DNA from: Cafeteria roenbergensis
Lineage: Eukaryota > Sar > Bigyra > Bicosoecida > Cafeteriaceae
Length of the DNA: 64,000 bases
Direction of reading: 5' to 3'
Assembly: GCA_008330645.1 (NCBI GenBank)
Contig: VLTN01000016.1
Coordinates: 248,001-312,000, forward strand
The notes under the pieces are model-generated. The model was given only the letters and a program-made list of their open reading frames with translations. It searched no databases and was not told where the DNA came from. Shown in pieces: positions 49,491 to 60,385 of the stretch (its first letter is position 1; each line of letters opens with the position of its first letter). Position numbers and translations under genes: made by a program.

Positions 49491-52400
49491 ATGGCGTCGG
49501 GTGCCAGCGACAAGGCGCCTCCACCCATCAGCACACCGGCGGTGGCCAGATCTCCTTCCCGTTCCCTGCTGGGCCGCACCAAATCTGGCATGCCCCTCGG
49601 GGTGGACCAGTTCCGCAGGTCGAAGTGAGCATTGTACGCGGGCTTGAGGCGGAGTTCGGGCCTGCGGGCGACGGAGGCGTCGCTCCAAGGGGCTGGCTGG
49701 TGCCGGGACCGTGAATTGGGCGTTGAGTTTTGGCCCGGCCGGGCCCGGAAACGAGTGCCGCACGGAGCGCGCGAAGCGCAGCAGCACGTGCCGTTTATCG
49801 CCGCGGTGCCTTCCCCGCGTGTGTCCTTGCCCCTGTTGGGCCGCAACCGTCAAGGCGGCCTGGGGTCGCTGTCGAAACAGAGCTGCATTCCCTGCGGCGC
49901 CGGCTCCCCCCCCCCCAACCCTCGCGACACCCGGCCGCCGGGCGGCAAAGCCCTTCGCGCTTCAAGCCCAACAGTGCAGCCCTTTCAGGCAGCGCTGCAT
50001 CGCTCCCGCCCCCTCCCTGGCGGGTGCGCGGGGCGCAGAGGCAATCGCTGCGCGCGTGAAATGTCTCGTTCCTCTGCGGTTCGCAGGCGCGATGCGATGC
50101 CCCGCGAGGACCTCGTGAACTTGCTCGAGGGCCTTGGCATCCGCACCACTTCCGGCTACGTTGCCAGGGAGATTGAGCAGCTGACGCGGGCGGACGGCCA
50201 GGTAAGCCTGCCTCTGTCCCGCAGCCACATCTTCACCCGCGCAACCCAGGGAAGGCTGGCCATTCCGGCGTGGAACGAGTTCGCGGGGGTCATCACGGAC
50301 ATTGCGGACAGCGTGCGCCGCGACGTGACCGGGGGCGCCAACGCGGACTACATCCAGGTGCTCCGGGACGCTGACCCGACCAAGTTTGCAGTGTCCGTGG
50401 TGACTGTGGACGGGCAGCGGTACAACTACGGCGACTTCTCGCACACGTACAGCATGCAGTCGTGCTCCAAGCCCCTCACGTACGCGATCGCGGTGGACGA
50501 GGCCGGCGGCGCCCGCGGCCTGCCGTTCGTGCACAGTCACGTTGGCAGCGAGGCCAGCGGCCTGGCGTTCAACTCCATCTCCGTCAACGACGCAGGGCTT
50601 CCCCACAACCCCATGGTCAACGCGGGCGCCATCGCCTCCGTGGGCCTCGTGGGCAGGCACTGCCCCGACCTGAGCTCCCGCTTTGCCTACCTGATGGGGC
50701 GCTACAGGGAGGTGGCCGGCGATACGGAGGTGGGCTTCAGCCAGGCGACGTACCTGTGCGAGCTGGAGACCGCCTGGCGGAACAACGCCATCCTGTACAC
50801 GCTCTCCGAGGCCGGCGTGTTCAACAAGCGGACTCACCCGTACACCACGCTCGACCTTTACATCCAGGCTTGCGCCACCGAGATCAACACCGAAACTGCC
50901 GCCATGATCGCGGCCACCTTCGCCAACGGCGGCGTGCAGCCAATCACGGGAAAGCGCGTCCTGTCCACGGCCGCGGTCAAGGCGGCGCTCACCCTGTGCT
51001 TCAGCTGCGGCCTGTACGACGGGTCGGGGACCTGGGCCGTCAACGTTGGCCTGCCCGCCAAGTCCGGCGTTGCCGGCCTCATCTACGTGATCATCCCCGG
51101 CGTGGCGGGCGTGGCCGTCTTCTCGCCCCCCCTGGACGAGCACGGCAACTCCGTGCGCGCCGTGGCCTTCTGCGAGCGGCTCGTGCGCACGTTTCCCTTC
51201 GGCCTCTTCGACAAGGCCGTGTCCGACGTCCTCTCCGAGCTCTCGCCGCCCATCGACCCGCACATGCTCTACCTTCCGCCGCACCTCCGCCGCGCCCGCG
51301 CTGTCATGGAGGCGGTGCGCAACCGCCTCCGCAAGGCGGCCAAGAACGCAGCCAAGTACGGGGGAGCGGCCTCGATGGCCGCAGCCTCTGCGGCCGCGGC
51401 TGCGAGGGCTGGCTTCGGGCCCGCCTTCAGCGCCTCCCTCTCCCGCAGCACGCTCCGCTCTGCCGTGGGCACCACGGACGCAGGGAACGAGTCCGAGGAC
51501 TCTGACGACGAGACCGCCTGGGCGGAGGCGGCGGTGTTCCGCGCCCAGCAGCTTGGGATCGACGTGGACTACGGCATCGACTACTCTTCTGCGTTCAGGC
51601 TGCTGCAGGAGCCGGCGCTCGACCCGGACAAGGAGGCCGACGCCGACGGCGGAGGCGAGGACGAGGCTGTGTCGCTGGCTCCCGTGGCGCCCGCCCTCCT
51701 CCTCAGCCACAGTCTTGCAGCCGCGCACTCGCACACCAGCGGGACGCCTGTGCCTAGCGCCGGCGCGGGGTCGGCCGCTGGCGGGGGCGTTGGCGCCGGC
51801 CGAGGCACCGGCTCCGCCGGGCGGCGCGAGGGGGCGGCCTCTGGCCCGGGAACTCCCGGCGCTGGACTGGGCAGCGCGGCCTCCGAGGCGTCAGCGACTC
51901 GCCAGTCGGGCCGCGACTCCGCCCGCCAGCCCGTGGGCTTCACGAGCGAGGCGATTCGTCACCTTCACGCGCGCTTGGGTGTCCGACACGTCATCCGAAA
52001 GCTCGGCAGACTCTGGGCCGCATTCCGCGCCCTGAGGGACTGGGCGCCGGGCCGCCACGACGTGCGCCTGCGTGACGGGCGGGGGAGCTGGGCCAAGGGC
52101 ACTGCGCGCAGCGCTCCGGCCTCCGATCGCCAGCCGGGCTCTGCGGCCCGAAGCGGTCCGGGCTCCGTCGGCCCTCCGAGCCTGGCCTCGACCCACGGCC
52201 GCGCCGGCTCTGACGTCCCCAAGGCCTCGCCTGCGTCCGCTGCTCCGGCTGCTGGCAGCACCGGCCCAGCAAGCTCGGCGGCGCGCGGCTCTTCCATCAG
52301 TGCCGCAACTGCGATGGCAGCCTCCACGTCGGCCTCGTCCGTGCGAAAGACCGTGACGGGTGCCAGCGTCGACTCCACCGGCTCCGCCGCAGAGCTCTTC

Positions 52401-55400
52401 CCCGACGTGTCGGTGGTGCCTTCGGCCGGCATCGAGGCGTGGCGCTTCGCGTCGTTCCTGGCGTCCAAGGGGATGGCTTGCACGCACGCGAACAACCCGC
52501 GAGTGACCTTCCTGCTGGTCACGCTGGCGCGCGACACGGGAGTCATCCGCTTCCAGGACCTGGTCCTCTCCCCGGTGGCGGCGGCGGACGCGCTGCTGCT
52601 TCGCGCGCTGCTTGGGAAGCTCGTGGTGGATGACTTCCAGGGCGTTCGGCAGTCCATTCGGGACATGGCCACGGCCGTGCTGCGGTTCGTGCCGCCGGTG
52701 CCGATCAGGCGCGACGGGACGGTGCCTCCCTCGGCCGTGGCAGAGTTTAACGAGAGGCAGCGGCTTCACCAGGCGGACGGGATGGCGGCGGCGGCCGCTG
52801 CGGCCTCAGCGCTGTCGCACCGGGGGGGGAGCACGGGCGGACGCAGCGACGCCGGCGACGCCTTTGCCGCGGCGCTCTCCGCCCCTGCGCCGCAGCGCCG
52901 CCGCCAGGTCAGCCACGGGCACGACTCCGGGGCAGGCGTGACTGGCGACGCGGCCACGCTCGCGTCGGAGCAGGAGGAGGACAGCGCGGACGCGCTCCGG
53001 GAGGCTGCCGCCATCAAGTCGGCGGCGGACCCGCTGCACGACCTCAAGGAGCAGATGGGCAGCCACGGCGCTGCAGGCGCCGGCGGGGCAGGGGGCGCTG
53101 GCGGGGGGGCTGGCAGCGGTGCCGGTGCCGGCGCCGGCACCGGCACCGGCGAGGACGGTGCCGGCGGGGCGGGCTCCGCGGCCGGGCGGTATATGTCCGA
53201 TACTCGCCGCTCCAAGGTCGACGAGCACCGCGACGCCCTGGACGAGGAGCTCAAGTCCGTGTGCGGCGTGACCCCCGACACGTTCGGCGTGGCCCTTTGC
53301 ACCTGCGACGGGCAGTACGCGTGCATGGGGGACTCCACGAAGCGGGTGCCCATCATGGAGATCGCGTTCCCGCTGCTCTACGCCATGGCGATGGAGGACT
53401 CGGGGGCCGACGCCGTGAACGCGTGGGCGGGCACCGAGCCGTCCTCGCATCCCCCGGACAGCTTCACGCTGCGGGACCCGACGGGCGGCGGTCACGGCGG
53501 CGGGGGCGAGGACACCAAGGACGATGACGAGGGCGCTGACGGCGAAGCGGCCGCGATGGGCACCGCGGAGTGGGAGGCGCTGCCCGAGGACGTGCGCCTG
53601 CGGCTGGAGGTTCGCGGCCTGAGGAGGCGAACGAGGGTGCGCCGGGAGAGGAGAAGGCGGCGGCGGCAGCAGCGCAGGCGCTGGAGAGAGATGCGGTCGA
53701 GGGGGGGCAGGGAGGCTCTCATCGCCGAGCAAGAGGAGGCTGCTGCGACCGACTCGGAGACGACGGACTCGGACAGCGCTGGAGACGAGAGCGAGGCCGC
53801 AGGCGCTGGCCCTGCCGCTTCTGCTGCTACCGCTGCCGCTGCCGCTCGGGAGCGCGACGGTAAGGAGGACTCTGGGACTGACGACGAAGCTGCGGAAAGC
53901 CTGCGCCCCCAGCGGGGACAGCGCATCACGCAGGTGGCGCCTCTCGCTCCCACCGCGCAGGCAGCCTTCCCCAGCGGAGGCGCGGGCCTGGCGCTGGATC
54001 TGGGCGCCAAGCGCCGCGCCGCGCCTGCCAAGTCGGGCCTCGCTCCCATCTTGGGCACGCAAGCAAGGGGAGCCCGGGCCGGCGCTGGAATCGGCGGGCT
54101 TGGCGTGCCGGTGGCTGCCACTGGGGCCGGGATGGCGGGAAGGGCGGGCACCCTGGCTACGACTGTCAGCGGCCTGCCGCCAATGCAGCCGCCAGCGCGG
54201 CGGTTTCGCGGGGTAGCCGGGACGGGATCGGCTGTGCTTCACGACGCTGCTGCCATGGGCGGCGTGGACCCGAGCCGGGACCACAAGGCCATGCCAAAGC
54301 CGGGAGCGCACCGTCCGTACAACGCGTGCACGCTGGCTGGCGCCCTGACAGTCATGTCGTGCGTGGGCAGGGGCCACCTGCGCAAGCGCGAGCAGCTGTT
54401 CAAGGACTCTGGCAGCCGCTTCACGCACGTCGTGACGCGCTTGCAGGAGTGGGCAGGAGACACCCGCCTCGGGTTCAACAACGCTGCGTGCCTCCTGCTC
54501 AAGCAGCGGTTCCTCCGCTGCCTCGCGATGGCGCACTACCTCAAGGGCATGGAGGCGCTCCCGCCGAGGTGCGACCCAACGGACATTGCCCAGGCGCTGG
54601 TGCAGTGCATGAGCGTGGAGGCCACCGTGCGGCAGCTCGCCACGCTGGCAGCCACGTTCGCCCGCGCGGGCGCCTGCCCGACCACGGACCGACGCTGCAT
54701 GCGGCCCTCGACGGTGAAGAACACCCTGTCCATGACCTACACCTGCGGCATGGGCCCCATCTCCGGAACGTGGACCTTCAACATCGCGCTGCCTGCGACC
54801 GTCGGCTGCATGGGCGTCACCCTCGTAGTCATCCCGGGCCTCGGAGGCCTGGCCCTGCTCGACGGCACCAAGGCGCGGCTGGACCCGTCGCGCCCCATGC
54901 CCGCCCGCTCTCTCAAGTTCTGCGAGATGCTCGTCCGCCAGTTCCGCGTCAACATGTTCGACGCCCTCATCGTGGCCTCCTCCGGCAGCGGCGACTCCGG
55001 CCAGCAGATCACCAACGCAAGCGAGGCCAAGGCCACCGCTGCGTCTGCGGCCGCGCGCCGGGGGGACCTGTCCGCGACACTTCTCTCCTTCGAGCTCATC
55101 TCCGCGTCGGGGGCCGGTGACCTCGACAAGGTCATGTCCCTCATCAAGATGGGCGCCGACGTCTCCTCCTCCGACTACGACGCACGCACGGCGCTGCACA
55201 TCTCGTGCTGCGAGGGCCACCTGGACATCGTGGCCGAGCTCACGCGACAGGGCGCCGACCCGCTGGTGCGCGACCGCTGGGGGCAGACGCCGTTCGCGGA
55301 GGCGTCGCGGTGCGGCCACGGGCACATTGTGACCTTCCTAGAGAGCCACCTGGTGTCGCATGGCCAACAGCCCCCGCTGGAGAGGCACGCGGAGCCGGCG

Positions 55401-55436
55401 GCGGGGGAAGAGGCCGCCGCTCACCCGCGCGGGTGA
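49491..55436 (+). CDS. Giant glutaminase: active domain, degenerate second domain, ankyrin repeats
   Basis: Exons 49491-49624 and 50087-55436, 1827 residues; the 462-nt intron begins GTGAGC. The first unit has the EF-hand-like helical domain seen before animal glutaminase, then the catalytic domain: QSCSKPLTYAIAVDEA (Ser170, Lys173), NPMVNAGAI, CGLYDGSG (Tyr355) and GLPAKSGVAG. These match the serine, lysine and tyrosine of human GLS, which hydrolyses glutamine to glutamate and ammonia. A long low-complexity linker leads to a second EF-hand-like and glutaminase-like unit where QSCSK is replaced by VPIMEIAFP, CGLYD by CGMGP and PAKSG by PATVG, so it should be inactive. Two ankyrin repeats (ARTALHISCCEGHLDIV...) close the protein, as in human GLS. 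The N-terminus is basic and Ser-rich; mitochondrial targeting is possible. Confidence 0.93.
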
Positions 55437-55865
55437 TGTGTCTGGCCAGGGGGGGGGGGGGGGAGGCAGCGAGGGGCCGTCCCGCCTTGACTCGCAACCA
55501 GCCGCCAGTAGCTATTCCCGAGGCTCCCAGTGCCCTTGCTGTGCGAATGAGCGCCTGTATTCGAGTGGCTGTTCAGTGCGAGGCGCCTGCTCGGCGAGGC
55601 TGGAGTTCAAACGGGGCTATTTTGAAATCGCCGGCGAGCCCTGGGGCAGGAGGCGACCATAGTCGAGGCAATTTGCAGCATGAAAAAACACGCACGTTCC
55701 CCCTTCCCCCCCCCCCCCAGCAGCACTCAAGCTGCAAACGAACGGTGGCACAAAAACTATGCAAGCACAGGGCAAAACGTCTCCGAGAGCGGGTCCCATG
55801 GAACGCAGAAGCGGGGCGACGGTGCGAGAGCGAGAGGCAGCCGGAGCGCAGGAGGCCCCCGGCAG
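55437..55865. other. Convergent 3' intergenic region with G15 and C-rich tracts
   Basis: About 430 bp between converging genes. It holds a 15-G run at 55449-55463 and a C-run near 55712-55720. No gene seen. Confidence 0.5.
55449..55463. repeat. Homopolymer G15
   Basis: Fifteen consecutive G just 3' of the glutaminase stop; likely unstable in length and error-prone in sequencing. Confidence 0.9.
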
Positions 55866-57846
55866 TCATCCTCTGCGCGTCCGCTTGCCCGGCGGCGCGT
55901 GAGACTGCAGGGTATCCCACGCACCAGACGGCAAGTGGTCGATCTGCTGCGACGAAAGTGACGGCACACGCGCCAAGTCAGAGGGCGCGCCCCCGCTCAC
56001 GGGAGCGAACGCTCGGGACTGTGCCGCGCTCAGCACGGCCGCCGGGTCGTCCTCGTCTTCCTCGTCTTGCTCCGCGGCTGCTGCAGCGGCTGCTGCTGCT
56101 GCCCCGCCGACCGCCTCGCCTGGTTTGCGCGTGCCAAAGCCTTCGTCTCTGCGAGTTGGGGCCCTGTGCTCGATGGAGCCGGTTGACATGACGCCAGCTG
56201 AGCGCTCGCGCTTGATCGAGTTCCGGCCGGAGCGGCGCGGCCCGGCGGCGGCGTCGGCAGTCGCGGAACTAGCCGCTGCCGCCCGTGCTGCCGCTGAGGC
56301 TGCCGCTGTTGCGGCTGCTGTTGTGCTGGCTGCGGCAGAGAGCTGCGCCGCGGCGATGCTGATGGCGCTCGCGCCGTCCATGCCAGGCGGCCCCTGGGTC
56401 GGGCCGTGCTGGGCCGGGTGGATGCCGAGAGACGGTGGATCCACGGCGGGGGCCGATCGGTCGGCGGGGATGGGGCCCGAGTGCATTGAGGAGAGGAAGC
56501 CTTGCAAGGGCGGGGCGGCTCCGTACGCCGCGCTAGACGTAACGGGCATGGACTCCATGGCGCTGAGTGGCGCGCTCAGGTGGGCGGCCATCACAGGGTG
56601 CCCGTTGCTCTGCTGCGCCTGAACGTGGCCGCTGGGCTGGACGGTGAGCCGGCCGCCGACGTGGCTGCCGAGGGAGCTCCGGGCGAAGAGCAGCTCCGGC
56701 TGGCTGCCGGGCGGGCCGGCGCGATGGTAGCTGCTGTAGCCGTGCCCGTGCGTGGCGGCGCTGGAGTGGGCGACCTGCGGTCCCGTGGCTCCCTGTGGTG
56801 CGTACCCGTGCGCCCGTCCCGCTGCTGCTGCCGCCGCGCTGCTGCTCTGGGCAGCGATGCCCTGCAGCATGGACATGACGGACTGGAAGTTGCGCTCCAT
56901 GGTGGAGCGCAGGTTGGCGACGCTGGTCTGCAGCTCCTGCACCTCCGAGTGCAGGGCCTCGATGTCATCAGCGCCGGCGCCGACGCTCCCCGAGGAGGCG
57001 ACCCGCGCAGGCGCGCGGCGCGAAACGATGCGCTCGCCAGTCCGGCGCTTGCTCATCACGCAGATGGGGATCGACTGCACGCCGCGCACAGCCATGGCCG
57101 CCGCGGCTGCTTCGGCGTCGCTGGGGGTGGCGTCGCCGGGGTCGGCCGGGGCCACGAAGACGCGGAAGCGCTGGCCGTCCTTGCGCCTGGACACCTTTTC
57201 AAGCCGGAACTCCACCTCGACCTCCCCCTTTCCGGCCGGGATGACCCAGGGGTCGTAGTCCGGCTTGCACAGGTTCAGGATGGCCTGGTCCCGCTGCTCC
57301 ACCTCGCGGCCGCTCTCGTAGTACAGCACGAACCGCAACGGCACGTCCACGCTGAGGTCGCGCGCGTCCGGGTGCGCGACCACCATGACCAGCTTGTTTG
57401 AGCGGCCGCCCTCATCCTGCAGGCGCGCAAACGGGCGAGGCAAAGCGCGGGGGTGGGGGGCAGCAACGGCCTGGCGGCGCAGCCGCATGGCTTTCCCGCT
57501 CCCCGCCGCTGCAGTGCCCCGCTGCGCGCGCTCACCTTCCAAAAGTTGGCCTCCGGCTCTTGCGTGATCTCAAGCGCCTGCGGAGGCGGGACGCGCCGTA
57601 GCGGGCGAGGAGTGGAGAGCGCGCACGCACCCGCGGGGCTGTTGCGGCCGCAAATGAGCAAGTCGCATGCATAGGGGCCGGGCGCTGCGGTTGTTCGCGC
57701 GCGGAAGCGCGAGTCGCCGCTGCCGCCCGCGGGAGGGGCGGCAACCGCGCGTGTTCGGCCGCCTTCCGCCTCGCGCTCGCGGGTAAACTATCGCCTGGAT
57801 CGGGCCGCGGAAGTTGCCAACTCACCCGCTCGTCTTGCCCGGACAT
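55866..57846 (-). CDS. Protein with an unrecognised N-terminal domain shared with its head-to-head neighbour (copy A)
   Basis: Three exons, 57826-57846, 57536-57577 and 55866-57416, 537 residues; introns of 248 and 119 nt begin GTGAGT and GTGAGC. The joined N-terminus reads MSGQDER|ALEITQEPEANFWK| DEGGRSNKL. The domain continues VPLRFVLYYESGREVEQRD, VEVEFRLEKVSRRKDGQRFR and ends with SIPICVMSKRR. It aligns block for block with the plus-strand neighbour. A short coiled coil follows (IEALHSEVQELQTSVANLRS), then a long Ala/Gln/Ser-rich tail and a basic patch. The domain looks rich in beta strands. The SKRR motif, coiled coil and disordered tail would suit a nuclear regulator, but that is a guess. 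Start codons of the pair are 224 bp apart. Confidence 0.8.
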
Positions 57847-58070
57847 GTCCCGCGCGTCTCTTCGGGTGCTGCCGAGAACCTGCAAAGAACCTGCCTCATC
57901 GATCGCAATGGAGTAAAAACTCGGGCCCGGCACCAGCACTCGTTCGCCACGGCAACGTCGTCCACTCCGGCCCGCCCCGAGAGCGCCCGGACACGCAAGA
58001 GCCCGGCGAAAGCAGGCTCCTCGACTTCATTTCCAGTCCTCGAACCGGCCCGAGCGCGACAGCTGCAGCA
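57847..58070. promoter_or_regulatory. Bidirectional promoter region of the paralogue pair
   Basis: 224 bp separate the two ATGs, so both genes must share or abut promoter elements here. A short less GC-rich patch (TGGAGTAAAAACTCG, 57909-57923, itself nearly palindromic) lies near the middle. Role inferred from arrangement. Confidence 0.5.
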
Positions 58071-59808
58071 ATGGCATTCGACGGCGGAAGCGCACGTCTC
58101 CACCTGGCGTCATCTGCGCCCGGCGCATCGGACGAGGGCCCTGGCCTCTCCATCAAGGAGCAGCCCCTCAGCGTGTGGTACAAGGACCAAGGCGGCAAGA
58201 AGGCCCTCCTCTCCACGGTCGTGGGCGCCTCGGTGAAGCTGACGCACGTTGTCCCGCTTCAGTGCCGACTGCTCCTGGAAAGCGGCTCGCCTCCGCCCGA
58301 CGCAGCCTCGCTCCTGCAGATCGAGGGCCTCTCCAAGACGGACATGCTCGCCCTGGGACCCAGCGCGTCCGAGATCACCGTCTCGTTCCGCATCGCCAAG
58401 GTGAGTCCGAGCCCGGACGGCCGCGCTTCGGCGCGTGCTCGTCGTTTTTTGCCGGCTTTGGAGACGTCCGCAAGTTTTCTCCGCGTTGGTGGGGACACGT
58501 GCGCGGGCGGCGGAGCTCCCGCGCCGCCGAGGCCCCCCTGCAGGGCAGGCGTGCAGGCGTGCATGCCTCGGCCTCCCGCCCGGTCTCGGGGGGTGCGGCC
58601 GCGGGGTCGCTTGGCGAGGCGGGCGGCGGGCGAAGAGGCGACCGGGTGGGGTTTTCGTTGGGTGCTCCGCCGCGGTTGCCCGCCATCGCGCCATCGGGCG
58701 CCGGCCCCGAGCCGCGCGCCAGCCCGCGGGCGCGCTCGGTGGGGAGGCTGGAGCCGGGCCGGGATGCGGGGCTTGCCTAGTCTAAACCGGCTCGAAACAG
58801 TCGGCGGGCAGTCACTCCATTCCCGCCGTGCGTTTCCCGGTCGAACTTTCGCAGGTGTCGAGGAATTTCGACAACTCTCGGTTTGTTCTGGAAATCTCGC
58901 CCGACTACGAGAAGGCGGCCGTCGTCCCGCCCCCCGAGCAGCAGCTGCGGAGCGTGCGCACGTTCCCCATCCTGGTCAAGTCCAAGCGCAGGCGCACCTC
59001 CGGGCGGGGCGCGGGCGACGACTCCTCGGTCACGGGCGGCACCGGCTCCGAGACCGCGACGGCAGGCCCGCTGGTGGTGCCTCCCTCTTTGACCGCGCCC
59101 TCCCAGCGCCCGGGCGCCGACGACGGCCTTCTGCGCACTGTCCTGGCGGAGCAGCGCCAGCAGTCGCAGATGATGGCGACGATCCTGAGCAACCAGATGG
59201 CCATCATGAGCCGCCTCGGCATCCAGACGTACCGCCCACGTATGTTCGCGCCGCCGCCCCACGGCGCCCACGACTATGCCGTGGGCGCGGGCGCGGGCGT
59301 GGGCGTGCCGCCCGCTCCCGAGGGCGAGGCCTCCCAGCGCCCCGGCACGCCGGGCCAGGCCCGCTACCGCCGGGAGGGAACGGACTCCTCGATCAACTCG
59401 GCCGCGTCGGACGTCTCCCTGCTCACCTCGGCCCCGGACATCTTTGGCGCTGGAGTGGTGCGGGGCTCGCAGCCAGTTTCGGCGGCAGCCCAGGCGGCCG
59501 CCGTGGCCTGCTCCGACGCGGCAGCGACGGCTTCCGTCGCGGGCCGGTCTCCGCGCAGCGCCATCCTGACGCCGTACGCGCACTCGGCGTCGTCCATCGT
59601 CGCCCCCAGCATGCGGCCCTCGGCAGTCACGTCTGGGACCACGGCAATGGCGTCGGCGGCTCCGTTGGGCCCCACGCTGTCGTCGTCCACAGCGGGCTCG
59701 ACCGCCACCGCCGCGCCCCAGGGCGGCATGCACCAGCTGCTCGTCGCCGCTGAGGTCGCGCACAACGCCAGCAAGCGGCCCCGTCGTCAAGTGGAGCCCT
59801 TCCGCTGA
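58071..59808 (+). CDS. Protein with an unrecognised N-terminal domain shared with its head-to-head neighbour (copy B)
   Basis: Exons 58071-58400 and 58855-59808, 427 residues; the 454-nt intron begins GTGAGT. The N-terminal domain runs GLSIKEQPLSVWYKDQGGKK, VVPLQCRLLLESGSPPPD, EITVSFRIAK|VSRNFDNSRF and VRTFPILVKSKRRR. Each block pairs with one in copy A (ITQEPEANFWKDEGG, VPLRFVLYYESG, VEFRLEKVSRRKDG, IPICVMSKRR). Here the intron falls between the two last strands; copy A has its introns earlier, so intron positions are not shared. A short helix (VLAEQRQQSQMMATILSNQM) follows the domain, and then a disordered Ala/Pro/Ser-rich tail ends in a basic KRPRRQ. Function unknown. Confidence 0.8.
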
Positions 59809-60385
59809 GCCCTGGCCCTCGAAGGCGATGGACCCCCCCCCACCCCCCCCCCCCGCTCCTTAAACTATCCGCATGCAGCCTTGCTTGGCCTTGCCGTCTC
59901 GAGCGACGAGGCAATGCTCTATGCGTGACCTTCTTCGCCATCGCGTCTCCCCCTCTGCACGTGGCCTTTCGTCTCCGATGCACCCTTTCTTGCATGTCCA
60001 GCGACCCTCTGCTCGACCTCGCGCCCTTTCCCCCGGAGCCTTCTCCGGCATGCCTTCGCTATTGCAATTCAACGAGTCCCAGCATTTCGCGGGTTGTCCC
60101 CGATGCAGCCTAGCTCTCCCTCCCTTCCTCCGAGTCCCCCTCGAGCGCAAGTGCGAGTGTGCGTGTTTGTGCGACAGCAACACCCCGCCCCCCACCACCC
60201 CGTCCGTTCCCGCCACTGCCAGTGAACGCGTGCGGTGGATCGCAAAAAGCCGGCATCACACCGCCTGCCTTGGCTTGCAGCGCTCCTGCCGCAACCACGC
60301 AAGAAAGCACTTGCCATTGCTGTCGAGCGGCCCAGCAGTTGCGGCAGTTTTGCGTCCACTGCATCACAGGCACCGGGCGCAACGG
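59809..60385. other. Convergent 3' intergenic region
   Basis: About 580 bp between converging genes, beginning with a C-rich tract at 59833-59854 and less GC-rich than surrounding coding DNA. No gene recognised. Confidence 0.45.
59833..59854. repeat. Poly-C tract with one interruption
   Basis: Nine C, one A, then twelve C, just past the stop of copy B. Confidence 0.9.
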
